Below are positions 1 through 8,247 of a DNA stretch of 64,000 bases, one piece after another. How positions within the stretch are numbered: position 1 is the first letter of the stretch; every line of letters starts with the position of its first letter. The notes under the pieces are model-generated. The model was not told the origin of the DNA. It did no database searches and saw nothing but the letters and a program-made list of their open reading frames with translations. Source of the stretch: an uncultured Alphaproteobacteria bacterium (GTDB lineage: Bacteria > Pseudomonadota > Alphaproteobacteria > RF32 > CAG-239); NCBI GenBank assembly GCA_910585375.1, contig CAJUCZ010000002.1, forward strand, positions 59,994 to 123,993. The letters run 5' to 3'. The position numbers were made by a program, and so were the translations under genes.

Positions 1-972
1 ATTGATGCCGTGCCACGCTGTCTCGTCAAAACCTTTCTGCCCGATTTCCAACCAGCGGTTGGTCACGCCCGCCGGTCTCATAACCTCAGACGCAAAAGCC
101 TCCCGTTCCCTGTTCTCCGGCGATAACACCTCGGTAACCAGTTCCCGCGGCATATCCAAATAATCAAGCAGCTGCTTCAATTCAAATTGCGGATGCGTTT
201 CATCAAGAACCGCCCAACTCTCGTCATCAAGTTTTCTGTCCAGCGCCGAAAGCCACAATTCGCCATTTGGCAATTCCAACACGGTTTTGACCATTTTTCT
301 CATTAAAGGATAAGTCGCCGTCGTACCGGCAATCACAATCCTTTTTTCCGGCCGGTTGCGCTGCCAGATGTCACATTGCGCTTCCAACAGCCGGTTGCGG
401 CGCGCCACCGGATCAATAACCTGTCTTTCTTCCAGAATCAGCGGCCAGAATTCGGTGATAATCTTCAAAAATCTGAGCGTTTCCTGCCAGTGTACGGCAT
501 AATCATCCGGCACCAGATCAGCCAGTCCGGCAAAATCAAGCTGTTCGTTCTCTGCCAGATCAATCAGTCCCGACAACTCCTGCGCCAGATAGCAAGCCTG
601 ATTCAACGACATTTTTTCCATACCGAAATCACCGGGCTTTGACATAATGATTTTAGTAAACAAAAGGCTGCGTTCCGTACTGCTGATTGCCGGAAACATT
701 CCCGACAAATATTCCCTGCTGCCGCCGCCGGTTAAAAACAATTCGTCTTCTTCGGCTTCGCCCAACGGCATCATACGGGGCAAAAGCATCGGCGACATGC
801 CTCCCGCCCGCACAAAAGCATCGGCCAGCGCTTTAACCGCACGCCGGTTCGGCAGCAAAAACAGCACATCGGCCAGAGCCTGCCGATTCTCCCGATACTC
901 GTCCAAAAATTTCTGCGCCAGAACATCGGTAAAACCGCAACTGGCCGGAACACTGTAAATCTTCTTTTTCAT
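1..972 (-). CDS. addB: Double-strand break repair protein AddB, N-terminal part (runs off window)
   Basis: An open frame runs from an ATG at 972 to the window edge: 324 codons with no stop, so the C-terminal part is missing. The N-terminus (MKKKIYSVPASCGF) and the following stretch around FLLPNRRAVKAL and MLLPRMMPLG match the alphaproteobacterial AddB family, the nuclease/helicase-like partner of AddA in RecBCD-type processing of DNA ends. A nucleotidyltransferase gene lies just upstream on the same strand, as is usual for addB in alphaproteobacteria, although here an oppositely oriented HD-domain gene separates them. The C-terminal nuclease domain and the Fe-S cysteines lie outside the window. 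Confidence 0.85.
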   Translation of the reverse strand, partial: MKKKIYSVPASCGFTDVLAQKFLDEYRENRQALADVLFLLPNRRAVKALADAFVRAGGMSPMLLPRMMPLGEAEEDELFLTGGGSREYLSGMFPAISSTERSLLFTKIIMSKPGDFGMEKMSLNQACYLAQELSGLIDLAENEQLDFAGLADLVPDDYAVHWQETLRFLKIITEFWPLILEERQVIDPVARRNRLLEAQCDIWQRNRPEKRIVIAGTTATYPLMRKMVKTVLELPNGELWLSALDRKLDDESWAVLDETHPQFELKQLLDYLDMPRELVTEVLSPENREREAFASEVMRPAGVTNRWLEIGQKGFDETAWHGIN

Positions 973-1119
973 AACGGAAAGTTTAAGCCGGATTCCCGAT
1001 TAGTCAACAAAAAACCGGATTTTCCATAAACAACTGTGCAAGTTATCAAATTTTGCCAAATAAAGGGGTTGCCATTCCGAAAAGAATAGAATAAAAGGAA
1101 AACAGATAAGGAAACTCAA

Positions 1120-1863
1120 GTGCAACAGAACTTCAAAGTAAATGACTATGAAAATAACCGTCTGCCCACCAAACTGGCGGCGCTTCGTATTGCCGGCGAA
1201 TATTTGCAGACGCGGATTCGCAACGGTTCAAATCCCAAAATCATTTATGAACACGGAGTTCATGTATTTAACGTTGCCAAAATCGCCCGTGCCATTGCCC
1301 GTCAGACCGGCGGCAGCCTGAATCCGGAAAAAGCATACATCCTCGGACTGCTGCATGACGTTGGCCGGATTAAAGACGAGACTGTGACCAAAATTCCGCA
1401 CGGCATTGAAGGCTTCCGCTATCTGACCCGCCTCGGTTATCCCGGCGTCGCACCTGTCTGTCTGACCCACAATTTTATTGACAAAGACATAAAAGCCGGC
1501 GACTACCCGACATACAGCCCGAAACTATTTGAGCAGACCAAACAGTTTTTATCTGAAATCGAATATAATGATTACGACCGCCTGATTCAGTTGGGAGACC
1601 TGTTTTCGCGCGGCAAAGAAATTTTGAGTATCCGCCAGCGTCTGGATAAAAATAAACAGTTTTACAAAATCAAAAACCTGTCTTATGAAGACAAGGCCTT
1701 CGCCTTAAGAGATTATTTTGATGACAAATTCGGCATTGACGTTGAAAAAATCGTCGCCGACACCTTTGATTTGACCAAACATACCAAAGGCGCTGCAACT
1801 TTCTTCTTAATTCCGCCGCAATATGCTTATGCACCGCGCCGCAGTTTCAGCTTTGTAAAATAA
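1120..1863 (+). CDS. HD-domain phosphohydrolase-like protein
   Basis: A 247-residue protein read from a GTG start; AAGGAA about seven bases upstream supports that start. It has an HD-type metal site: His45 and His48 in YEHGVHVF, HD at 79–80 in LLHDVGR, and a later His in LTHNF. HD proteins of this size usually hydrolyse nucleotides or other phosphoesters, but nothing here fixes the substrate. The 3' end overlaps the convergent nucleotidyltransferase gene by 37 bases. It is the only plus-strand gene within the addB/rdgB/rph group and probably an insertion into that conserved cluster. Confidence 0.75.
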   Translation: MQQNFKVNDYENNRLPTKLAALRIAGEYLQTRIRNGSNPKIIYEHGVHVFNVAKIARAIARQTGGSLNPEKAYILGLLHDVGRIKDETVTKIPHGIEGFRYLTRLGYPGVAPVCLTHNFIDKDIKAGDYPTYSPKLFEQTKQFLSEIEYNDYDRLIQLGDLFSRGKEILSIRQRLDKNKQFYKIKNLSYEDKAFALRDYFDDKFGIDVEKIVADTFDLTKHTKGAATFFLIPPQYAYAPRRSFSFVK

Positions 1864-2564
1864 TCCTCAGCAACCGCTGTTGCTTCCGGATTGCCGACAT
1901 GAAACCATTTTCCCTGATGAATATGGTAACCCAAACGCTTTTCGCGTTCCAGCCGGTCAAAAATATCAATCAGCCAATAGCGCCCTTCAGGCTCGTTGTC
2001 AAACACCCGCGGATGAACAACCAATACCCCGCCGTACAAATAGGCAGCTTTTGCATCCCTGTCGCGGCGTCGTTCCAAAAAGCCGTCCGTATTAATGTTA
2101 TAATCGCCGTTTCTGGCCGTATCATAAGCATTTTCCAACGGCTGAAGCATCAGCATCATATCATGCTTATTCTCATCCCAAGCCGTTATCATGTCTTTTA
2201 TCAGGCAACGGCCGGCCGCTTCCGTCCATAAAGCATCGCTGTTAACCACCACAAAGGCTTCCCTTTTCATTTTGGGCAAAGCATGCTTGATACCGCCGCC
2301 GGTTTCCAGAGCCTCTGCTTCTTCTGAAAAAATAAAATTTAAACCGCCTTTTTGCTGCAAATGCTTTTTAATCATTTCGCCTTTATAACACAAATTGACG
2401 ACACAATCTTTGATTCCGGCATCCCGCAACCGCTCGACATTATAATCAATCAGCGCTTTTCCGGCAACCTCTACCAATGGTTTGGGCTTATCATCCGTCA
2501 ACTGCAGCATTCTTTTGCCGCGGCCGGCCGCCAAAATAAAAGCCTGTGTAATTTTTTCCGCCAT
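1827..2564 (-). CDS. Nucleotidyltransferase, MurU-like (sugar-1-phosphate uridylyltransferase)
   Basis: A 245-residue NTP transferase fold protein. The N-terminal FILAAGRGKRM is the nucleotide-binding loop, followed by KPKPLVEVAGK and the catalytic metal region VVVNSDALW. These features and the length fit MurU-type enzymes, which make UDP-MurNAc from MurNAc-1-phosphate in peptidoglycan recycling. In alphaproteobacteria this family is found between an AmgK-like kinase and addB; the kinase is not seen here. A clear ribosome site (GGCGGAGAA) precedes the ATG. It lies 14 bases after rdgB on the same strand and is probably co-transcribed with rph and rdgB. Exact substrate is inferred from family and context. 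Confidence 0.8.
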   Translation of the reverse strand: MAEKITQAFILAAGRGKRMLQLTDDKPKPLVEVAGKALIDYNVERLRDAGIKDCVVNLCYKGEMIKKHLQQKGGLNFIFSEEAEALETGGGIKHALPKMKREAFVVVNSDALWTEAAGRCLIKDMITAWDENKHDMMLMLQPLENAYDTARNGDYNINTDGFLERRRDRDAKAAYLYGGVLVVHPRVFDNEPEGRYWLIDIFDRLEREKRLGYHIHQGKWFHVGNPEATAVAEDYFTKLKLRRGA

Positions 2565-2578
2565 TTCTCCGCCTTCCC

Positions 2579-3181
2579 TTATGCAAAACAGTCTTCTATC
2601 AGCTTTGCAAAAGCCCGCCCGCGATGAGAAACTTTGGCTTTTTCTTCCGGCGTGAAATTGGCAAAAGTCTTGTCAAAACCGTCCGGCATAAATACCGGAT
2701 CAAACCCGAAACCTTTATTTCCGCTCTTCTCCGGAACAATCCGTCCGTCTACCCGCCCTTCAAAAACTTTTGTTTCCTGCTCAGGCACGGCCAAAGCCAG
2801 CACACAGGAAAAATGCGCCGACCAGTTATCCGTCTTTTTTTCGTTCAATTCGCCGATCAGCTTGTCCATCGCCTTGTCAAAATTGCGTTTGCCGTCCGCA
2901 TCTTTCGGCGCATATCGGGCCGAATAAACCCCCGGCCGCCCGTCCAGAGCATCAACGCACAAACCGGAATCATCTCCCAAACAGGGCAGACCGGAAAATT
3001 TCGCCAGCGTTTCTGCCTTCAGGCGGGCATTTTCCTCAAAGGTCGTTCCGGTTTCTTCAACATCGGGCAAAGCCAAATCATCAGCCGACACGACTTCAAC
3101 GTCAAACCGTGCCAGCATATCTCTGATTTCAGCGACTTTTCCCTGATTATGCGAAGCAATAACAAGCTTTTGCAATCTCAT
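2579..3181 (-). CDS. rdgB: Non-canonical purine NTP pyrophosphatase RdgB (HAM1)
   Basis: A 200-residue Maf/HAM1-fold protein. The N-terminal VIASHNQGKVAEI is the family's nucleotide-binding loop, GDDSGLCVDALDGRPGVYSARYA the active-site core, and SHRGRAF the C-terminal signature. It hydrolyses ITP, XTP and dITP to monophosphates, keeping deaminated purines out of DNA and RNA. The start codon directly abuts the stop of rph, indicating one transcript. The rph–rdgB order is standard in alphaproteobacteria, where hemW often follows; here a MurU-like gene follows instead. Confidence 0.95.
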   Translation of the reverse strand: MRLQKLVIASHNQGKVAEIRDMLARFDVEVVSADDLALPDVEETGTTFEENARLKAETLAKFSGLPCLGDDSGLCVDALDGRPGVYSARYAPKDADGKRNFDKAMDKLIGELNEKKTDNWSAHFSCVLALAVPEQETKVFEGRVDGRIVPEKSGNKGFGFDPVFMPDGFDKTFANFTPEEKAKVSHRGRAFAKLIEDCFA

Positions 3182-3895
3182 TTATTTTATCCCCAAAGCT
3201 TCTTTCTGTTTGGCAATCAGTTCGGCAATCCCTTTTTTGGCCAGCCCGAAAAGCTTGGCATACTGCTCTTCATCAAACGGTTTTTCTTCCGCCGTCCCCT
3301 GAATCTCCACAATCCTGCCGCTCTCTGTCAGCACAAAATTCATATCAGCCTGCGCCGAAGAATCTTCCAAATAATCAACATCCAAGATTTCTTCCCCGTT
3401 ATGAATGGCACAGGACACGGCCGCAACAAACTCGCGAATGGGATTAACGACCAGCTTTCCGTCTTTGCGCAGTTTCTCAATTGCCAGATACAAAGCCACA
3501 AAACCGCCGGTAATGGAAGCCGTTCGGGTGCCGCCGTCCGCCTGAATAACGTCACAGTCAATGCAAAAAGACATGTCTTTCAGCTTTTCCAGATCAACCA
3601 CTGAACGCAAAGCCCTGCCGACCAAACGCTGGATTTCCTGTGTCCGTCCTGAGGGTTTTGTCGTCTCCCTTGCCACGCGGACCTGTGTCGAACGCGGCAA
3701 CATTCCGTACTCTGCGGTAATCCAGCCGCGGTTTTGTCCTTTCAGCCAGACCGGAACCTTATCCTGCACGCTGGCAGTACAAACCACATGAGTCCCGCCG
3801 CATTTAATCAGACAGGATCCCTCGGCATATGGATTAAAATTCGGAATAATTTCAACTTTTCTAATCTCGTCAAATTGTCTTTGTGAATGTCTCAT
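3182..3895 (-). CDS. rph: Ribonuclease PH
   Basis: Phosphorolytic 3'-5' exoribonuclease that trims tRNA 3' ends. Recognised from the N-terminal MRHSQRQFDEIRKV, the AEYGMLPRSTQ and QEIQRLVGRALR segments that contain the phosphate- and RNA-binding arginines, and DCDVIQADGGTRTASITG. I chose the ATG at 3895 because GGA lies eight bases upstream and the protein then begins like other RNase PH proteins; an ATG six codons earlier (3913) has no ribosome site. The gene is followed without a gap by rdgB. Confidence 0.95.
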   Translation of the reverse strand: MRHSQRQFDEIRKVEIIPNFNPYAEGSCLIKCGGTHVVCTASVQDKVPVWLKGQNRGWITAEYGMLPRSTQVRVARETTKPSGRTQEIQRLVGRALRSVVDLEKLKDMSFCIDCDVIQADGGTRTASITGGFVALYLAIEKLRKDGKLVVNPIREFVAAVSCAIHNGEEILDVDYLEDSSAQADMNFVLTESGRIVEIQGTAEEKPFDEEQYAKLFGLAKKGIAELIAKQKEALGIK

Positions 3896-3918
3896 TTTAA
3901 TTTTCCGTCCCATAACTG

Positions 3919-5943
3919 TTAAACAATTTTGCCGGTTTTGAACAGCTTGTAATATTTATAGACGCTGCCGTCTTCCACATCCCAGCTAAAATCCTTTTCC
4001 ATGGCACTGACAGCCATCTGTTCCAGTTTTTCCGGATTCTGCTCAAAAACTTTTGTGCTTTTTACCAACACCTCGGCAAAAGCCTCCACATTATTTGTAA
4101 GTTTTCCGGCATCTGCGGAAGACCCGAAGACTTGCTCTTTTTCACCATAAAAGACCAAAGTCCTGAACCCGTCGGCACCGTCTTCAATCGTATCGACCAG
4201 CCCGCCGGTTGACATAGCCGCCGGCAGCGTTCCCTTCGCCATTGCCTCCATCTGAGTCAGGCCGCAAGGCTCAAAACGGCAGGGCATCATATAAAAATCA
4301 CTCGCCAGCTGAATTGCATAAGCAAACTCGTCTTTATATCCGCGGAACACGAAAATTCGTCTGGCAGCCTCTGGATTTTTAGCAGCCACTTTATCTTTCA
4401 ACTTTGTCAGATATTCAAAATATCGGGCATCGCCGGCACCGCCCAAAATCCAAATCGGAGCCTCTTTATATTTATATTCTTTCAAAAACTTCACAATCGC
4501 TTCGGCAGCAATATCGTAACCTTTTTGTTCAACCAAACGGCTTGTCGCACAAAACATCGGAACCGCATCTGATTTTTCCGCCAAATCGGAAATATCTTCA
4601 AACTTATAAAAATTCACAAGCGGCAGCATTTTTTGCTTAAAATCGCCGTCTGTTGCCAATCTCGAAAGCAGTTTGATAAATTCTTTTTTATTATGCTTTT
4701 TGACGGCAATATTCTTCTCATCATAAAATTCAAATTTCGTGCCGCCAAAATAATTGTTGATTCGCTCAATTTTATCGGCCAGCGGCGCAATCAGTTTCTT
4801 GTCATATCCGTTAACGATGCCGAAAAAGTTTCCGTTTTTCTGACGTATGTCCAGCAGCTCGGCAAAATCATACCCGAACTCTTTTTTGGAAACCTCCTGC
4901 GCATAGTTTTTTGAAACGGTCACCAACCGATCCGCCAACTGCAGATTACAACCGGCCTGATTATAAGTTGCATTCACGGCCAGCGTTTTTTCAATACGGG
5001 GATTGCCGTTCCAACATGCTGCGGCAGAAGAAACAACCGGTTTCACGGCATCTTCATACAAAGAGTTAAGGATTTTGACCGTATTTTTATAATCCCACCC
5101 CTGATACCCCATATGATGGACCAGATGGATAATCGGAATATTGCAAATTCTGTCAGCCAGTGTTTTTTTCAAACGGCCTTTTTCTGCCAGATAAGGGGCC
5201 AGATATTTGCACAAACCTGCCAAAGCGCCACTGTGCCAGTCATTGGCAATCAGAATATTGGGAACATTAAGGCCGGAAAGCTTTCCTTCCAGAATAGCTT
5301 TCAGCAAAACATAAACGCTCTTTGAAAAAAATGCAAAACGTTCAACCTCGTCAACACCTTGCTTGTTAAAGACATAACACCCGTCCTGACAACCGGGATT
5401 CCGATAATCCGTTGCAATAGAAAAAAACCGCCGGTTAGCCAAAAAAATGTAATTGCAACGGCCGTCATCAGCGGTATAAATTTTAACTTTGAATTTGCGG
5501 ACCACACGGTTTTTTCCGACAAAAGGAACATTAATCTCGCCGATCTTCAGAACATTGACCGAACGTCCCTCAGCACCGGTATAAACATTTTTGCGCAGAC
5601 TTGCCTTTTTATGAGAAGTATCGCCTGTATAAAGCGGCGTAACGATGCTGATTTTATCGCCGCCTGAAGCAAAAACTCGGTTAAAAGCTTCCGGCAGTTC
5701 CGTTGCAACAACACCCAAACCGCCAACTTTCATAAACGTTGCCGTTTCGGAAGAAATCATCCATGCATCAACATTTTTTATTTCCGGCCATTTTTTTTCA
5801 GACACACATTGCTCTTTTGCCGTATTTTTAATCCGTGTCTCGGCGGCATCGACACCATCCGGTATTTTTTTCAAATAGTCCCGATAATTATATTGTGACA
5901 ATAACCTTAAACCTATTTTTCCTTCCACAGGCCTGTGCTTCAT
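3919..5943 (-). CDS. glgA: Glycogen/starch synthase (GT5), long form
   Basis: Transfers glucose from ADP-glucose (or UDP-glucose) to a growing alpha-1,4-glucan. KVGGLGVVATELP near residues 72–84 is the KxGGL substrate loop, followed by IVTPLY, the central IANDWHSGALAG, and the C-terminal PCRFEPCGLTQMEAMAKGTLP with the E-x7-E motif. The ATG at 5943 has a GAAAGAG upstream; longer readings overlap grpE and encode an implausible hydrophobic leader. At 674 residues it is longer than the usual ~480, because of about 60 extra N-terminal residues and insertions between the two Rossmann domains. No other glycogen gene is in the window. It sits divergent from grpE, where hrcA often lies in alphaproteobacteria. 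Confidence 0.85.
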   Translation of the reverse strand: MKHRPVEGKIGLRLLSQYNYRDYLKKIPDGVDAAETRIKNTAKEQCVSEKKWPEIKNVDAWMISSETATFMKVGGLGVVATELPEAFNRVFASGGDKISIVTPLYTGDTSHKKASLRKNVYTGAEGRSVNVLKIGEINVPFVGKNRVVRKFKVKIYTADDGRCNYIFLANRRFFSIATDYRNPGCQDGCYVFNKQGVDEVERFAFFSKSVYVLLKAILEGKLSGLNVPNILIANDWHSGALAGLCKYLAPYLAEKGRLKKTLADRICNIPIIHLVHHMGYQGWDYKNTVKILNSLYEDAVKPVVSSAAACWNGNPRIEKTLAVNATYNQAGCNLQLADRLVTVSKNYAQEVSKKEFGYDFAELLDIRQKNGNFFGIVNGYDKKLIAPLADKIERINNYFGGTKFEFYDEKNIAVKKHNKKEFIKLLSRLATDGDFKQKMLPLVNFYKFEDISDLAEKSDAVPMFCATSRLVEQKGYDIAAEAIVKFLKEYKYKEAPIWILGGAGDARYFEYLTKLKDKVAAKNPEAARRIFVFRGYKDEFAYAIQLASDFYMMPCRFEPCGLTQMEAMAKGTLPAAMSTGGLVDTIEDGADGFRTLVFYGEKEQVFGSSADAGKLTNNVEAFAEVLVKSTKVFEQNPEKLEQMAVSAMEKDFSWDVEDGSVYKYYKLFKTGKIV

Positions 5944-6013
5944 TTCATACTCTTTCAACCCGGCAAGACAATGCAGTTTCTTACATATTTTCTGCAATAA
6001 AAGACTTCTGCTA

Positions 6014-6042
6014 TTGACTTGTCTGCCAATAATTACTAAATA
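6014..6042 (+). promoter_or_regulatory. Sigma-70-type promoter for grpE
   Basis: TTGACT at 6014–6019, a 17-base spacer and TAAATA at 6037–6042, about 44 bases before the grpE start. I see no CIRCE element or RpoH-type box here, so heat-shock control of this grpE is not evident from sequence. Confidence 0.55.
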
Positions 6043-6085
6043 ACTTATATATACAATCAATATCCTAAATTTTAAAGAGGAAAAG

Positions 6086-6685
6086 ATGAAAAAAGAAAAA
6101 ATAGTTGATAACCGGAATACTGAGGAAAACCAAGCCCCCGAAGAGGATGCCGGCACGCTGGAAAACGAAGATGATACAATTGAAGAAAGCGTGGAAGAAG
6201 CCGTTGATTTAAGTCAGGAAATTGAAAAACTAAAAGCTGAAAACCTTGCTTTGAAAAATGAATTTCTAAGAGCTTATGCCGATGCCGAAAACACCAAAAA
6301 GCGTTGTACTCAGGAAATTGAAAAAAACACCAAATATGCCATTTCATCTTTTGCCAAAGACCTGTTAAGCGTTGCCGACAACCTTCATCGCGCGATTGAA
6401 GCACTTCCGGAAGCAGAAAAAGCCAAATGTGAAGAAGCCAAAAATCTGCTGAAAGGCGTGGAACTGACAGAAGCCGAATTGATGAAAGTCTTTAACAAAT
6501 TCGGAATTCAGAAAGTTGACAGCATGGGAAAAGTCTTTGACCCCAATTACCAAAGAGTTATTCAGGAAGTTGAAGACAAAGAAAAACCGGCGGGAACAAT
6601 CATTGCCGAACTCCAAACCGGCTATACGATTAACGACCGCATCCTGCGCGAAGCCATGGTCGTCGTTACCAAAGGCGGAAAATAA
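6086..6685 (+). CDS. grpE: Nucleotide exchange factor GrpE
   Basis: Co-chaperone that releases ADP from DnaK. The 199-residue protein has a long acidic N-terminus, a coiled coil (about residues 45–100, with LKNEFLRAYADAENTKKR) and the C-terminal beta domain with the family signature VDSMGKVFDPNYQRV and GYTINDRILREAMVVV. A strong ribosome site (AGAGG) precedes the ATG. It is divergent from glgA and alone on its transcript: a hairpin terminator follows 25 bases after the stop. dnaK, dnaJ and hrcA are not in the window. Confidence 0.95.
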   Translation: MKKEKIVDNRNTEENQAPEEDAGTLENEDDTIEESVEEAVDLSQEIEKLKAENLALKNEFLRAYADAENTKKRCTQEIEKNTKYAISSFAKDLLSVADNLHRAIEALPEAEKAKCEEAKNLLKGVELTEAELMKVFNKFGIQKVDSMGKVFDPNYQRVIQEVEDKEKPAGTIIAELQTGYTINDRILREAMVVVTKGGK

Positions 6686-6709
6686 ACACCGGTAAAAACA
6701 AATCCGTAT

Positions 6710-6735
6710 CTGCCTGCTTATGCAGGCAGTATTAC
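6710..6735 (+). terminator. Terminator after grpE
   Basis: An eight-base-pair perfect stem CTGCCTGC/GCAGGCAG with a TTAT loop, followed by a T-containing but imperfect tail. Confidence 0.6.
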
Positions 6736-6774
6736 GTTTAAATTCCCAAATCATTTTATCCGGCACAAATTTTC

Positions 6775-6802
6775 TTGACAAAATATCGATAAACATATAT
6801 CT
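6775..6802 (+). promoter_or_regulatory. Probable promoter of the following membrane protein gene
   Basis: TTGACA at 6775–6780 followed by an AT-rich stretch with TATATC/TATCTT at spacings of 15–17. It lies 40 bases before the next gene. Confidence 0.4.
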
Positions 6803-6842
6803 TTCTTCATGAAATTTAATTAATTATAAATTATTATTTATT

Positions 6843-7742
6843 ATGGAAAATCTTTTGATTATTTCTATCAGTTCAGCACTGGTTGGATTTTGCATTTTAT
6901 ATGGTGCAGCTAAATTAAAACAACTTCTTAAAGAATTTGAAAAGCAGAACATTACCCCCTCGACATCTACTGCTCCGGAACAAATTGTCAAAATTTACTG
7001 GACAGAAGAAAATTACCAACGGAAGCGGACAAGGGTCTGGCTGCTTATGATTGGCATCTCGGCAACAATTATGTTGTTTGGATTCGGTGGAAGCTATTGT
7101 TTACAGAACAAGGAAAAATGGGCAGCTGAAGCAGAACAAAAAAAACAGGAAAAGCTCCGGAAATTAAACTGTTCACCCAAAGTTGAACAATCCAAATCTG
7201 CAGATCAAATCCCGTGGTATTCTGAAGAGGCCGTTTTAAACCGTTTTGCCCGGTACAAAACCGCAAAATTGGATAAAACAGAGCTTAAGCTTCAGGCGCT
7301 GCAAAAAAAGATAACAGAAATCGATGCTGCAAAACCAACATCCGGCTATACAGAAAAAGAAATCTGTTATCATGAAAAAAAGACAGCCTTGTGTGCAGAA
7401 AGAGACAAACAAATTACAGAATTGGAAAAGATAAAAAAGCTTACACTGCAAAATTGGAGCTTGTGTATCTTAAATGTCCTATTTTATTTCTTTTTCCCTT
7501 TATCAAGTATTATACTTTGTTTTACTAATATAAATGAGGGGCGCTACAAAGTTTTTCTCTGCAAAATTGTTTTAACAATCATAATCCTCTATTGGTTGCT
7601 TTTTATAAGCGGTAGTTTTACATTCGGCTTTTATATGTTACCGGTTGATTATTCTGTCACAATTTTACTTAGCATGATAGTAACAATCACGTACGGCTGG
7701 TGTTCCATTTATTCAATAAAACAATTTCATCGAAATGCATAA
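6843..7742 (+). CDS. Unknown inner-membrane protein with central coiled coil
   Basis: No family recognised. The 299 residues show five likely membrane segments: near residues 3–22, 64–85, 203–222, 234–255 and 268–288. A soluble, lysine- and glutamate-rich stretch with heptad-like spacing (about residues 90–195) lies between the second and third. The start has no clear ribosome site, so an in-frame alternative cannot be excluded. It stands alone between the grpE terminator and its own strong terminator. Codon use is AT-rich compared with the neighbours, which could indicate an accessory gene. Confidence 0.6.
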   Translation: MENLLIISISSALVGFCILYGAAKLKQLLKEFEKQNITPSTSTAPEQIVKIYWTEENYQRKRTRVWLLMIGISATIMLFGFGGSYCLQNKEKWAAEAEQKKQEKLRKLNCSPKVEQSKSADQIPWYSEEAVLNRFARYKTAKLDKTELKLQALQKKITEIDAAKPTSGYTEKEICYHEKKTALCAERDKQITELEKIKKLTLQNWSLCILNVLFYFFFPLSSIILCFTNINEGRYKVFLCKIVLTIIILYWLLFISGSFTFGFYMLPVDYSVTILLSMIVTITYGWCSIYSIKQFHRNA

Positions 7743-7760
7743 TTTCAAACAAATCTGACC

Positions 7761-7787
7761 GCGGGGCAATTTTTGCCCCGCATTTTT
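7761..7787. terminator. Strong terminator
   Basis: GCGGGGCAA and TTGCCCCGC form a nine-base-pair GC-rich stem around a two-base centre, followed by an A and six Ts. Confidence 0.85.
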
Positions 7788-7914
7788 TGTACCAGACTTC
7801 CATAGGAATAATCTTAAAAAAATGCTGTTTGTGAAGCAAAAACTGATGTACAAAAAATAAGAAGAAAAGAAACAAGCATGACTGGTCTTAAAAAATTAAA
7901 ACTTGATATATGAG

Positions 7915-8002
7915 GCAGATAATAAGAAAAGAAAATTTTGGCGACAGAAGTGTATAGAGACATACATGACTTACCAAAATTTCCTTTTCTGTATTAGGTG
8001 CC
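7915..8002. repeat. Nested palindromic repeat, copy A
   Basis: First of nine copies of a dispersed element. Outer arms GGCA/TGCC enclose ATAATAAG and CTGTATTA, then a stem (AGAAAATTTTGG against CCAAAATTTCCTTTTCT), then a loop with GCGACAG, GTGTAT, CATACATGACTTA. It lies in the roughly 500-base convergent gap between the membrane protein gene and fabG. Nothing in this gap looks coding. Confidence 0.8.
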
Positions 8003-8011
8003 CATAGTTTT

Positions 8012-8137
8012 ATAAAACCGCGGAGAATGAGTCGAATAATAAGATTTTAGGGTGGAGAAAGCGGAGTGTACAAAGTAGTACATGAGCATTTCTCCAACCC
8101 GCTAAATCTGTATTAGTCGGCCATTATGCGCGTTTTT
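8012..8137. repeat. Nested palindromic repeat, copy B
   Basis: Outer arms AAAACCGCG and CGCGTTTT enclose AATAATAAG and CTGTATTAGTCGG. The inner stem is different in sequence from copy A (GGGTGGAGAAA against TTTCTCCAACCC) but keeps the loop GAGTGTAC–GTAGTACATGAG. Confidence 0.8.
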
Positions 8138-8247
8138 TAAAACTTGATAAAGGCCGATGCTATTTGTGGAGCAAAATTCGACGTGTACAAAAAATAGTAC
8201 ACGAGAATTTTGAAACGCAAATTTGATCGGCCTTTTGCAAGTTTTAT
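8138..8247. repeat. Nested palindromic repeat, copy C, at the fabG 3' end
   Basis: Arms AAAACTTGATAAAGGCCGAT and GATCGGCCTTTTGCAAGTTTT form a long imperfect outer stem whose right arm includes the fabG stop codon. The inner hairpin AAAATTCG–GTGTAC…GTACACGAGAATTTT keeps the GTAC pair. It probably also terminates fabG transcription. Confidence 0.75.

Noticed and set aside
5944..6156. Upstream extension of glgA by 71 residues
   Set aside because: It overlaps the divergent grpE start and its promoter, encodes a hydrophobic unlikely leader, and the ATG at 5943 has a ribosome site.
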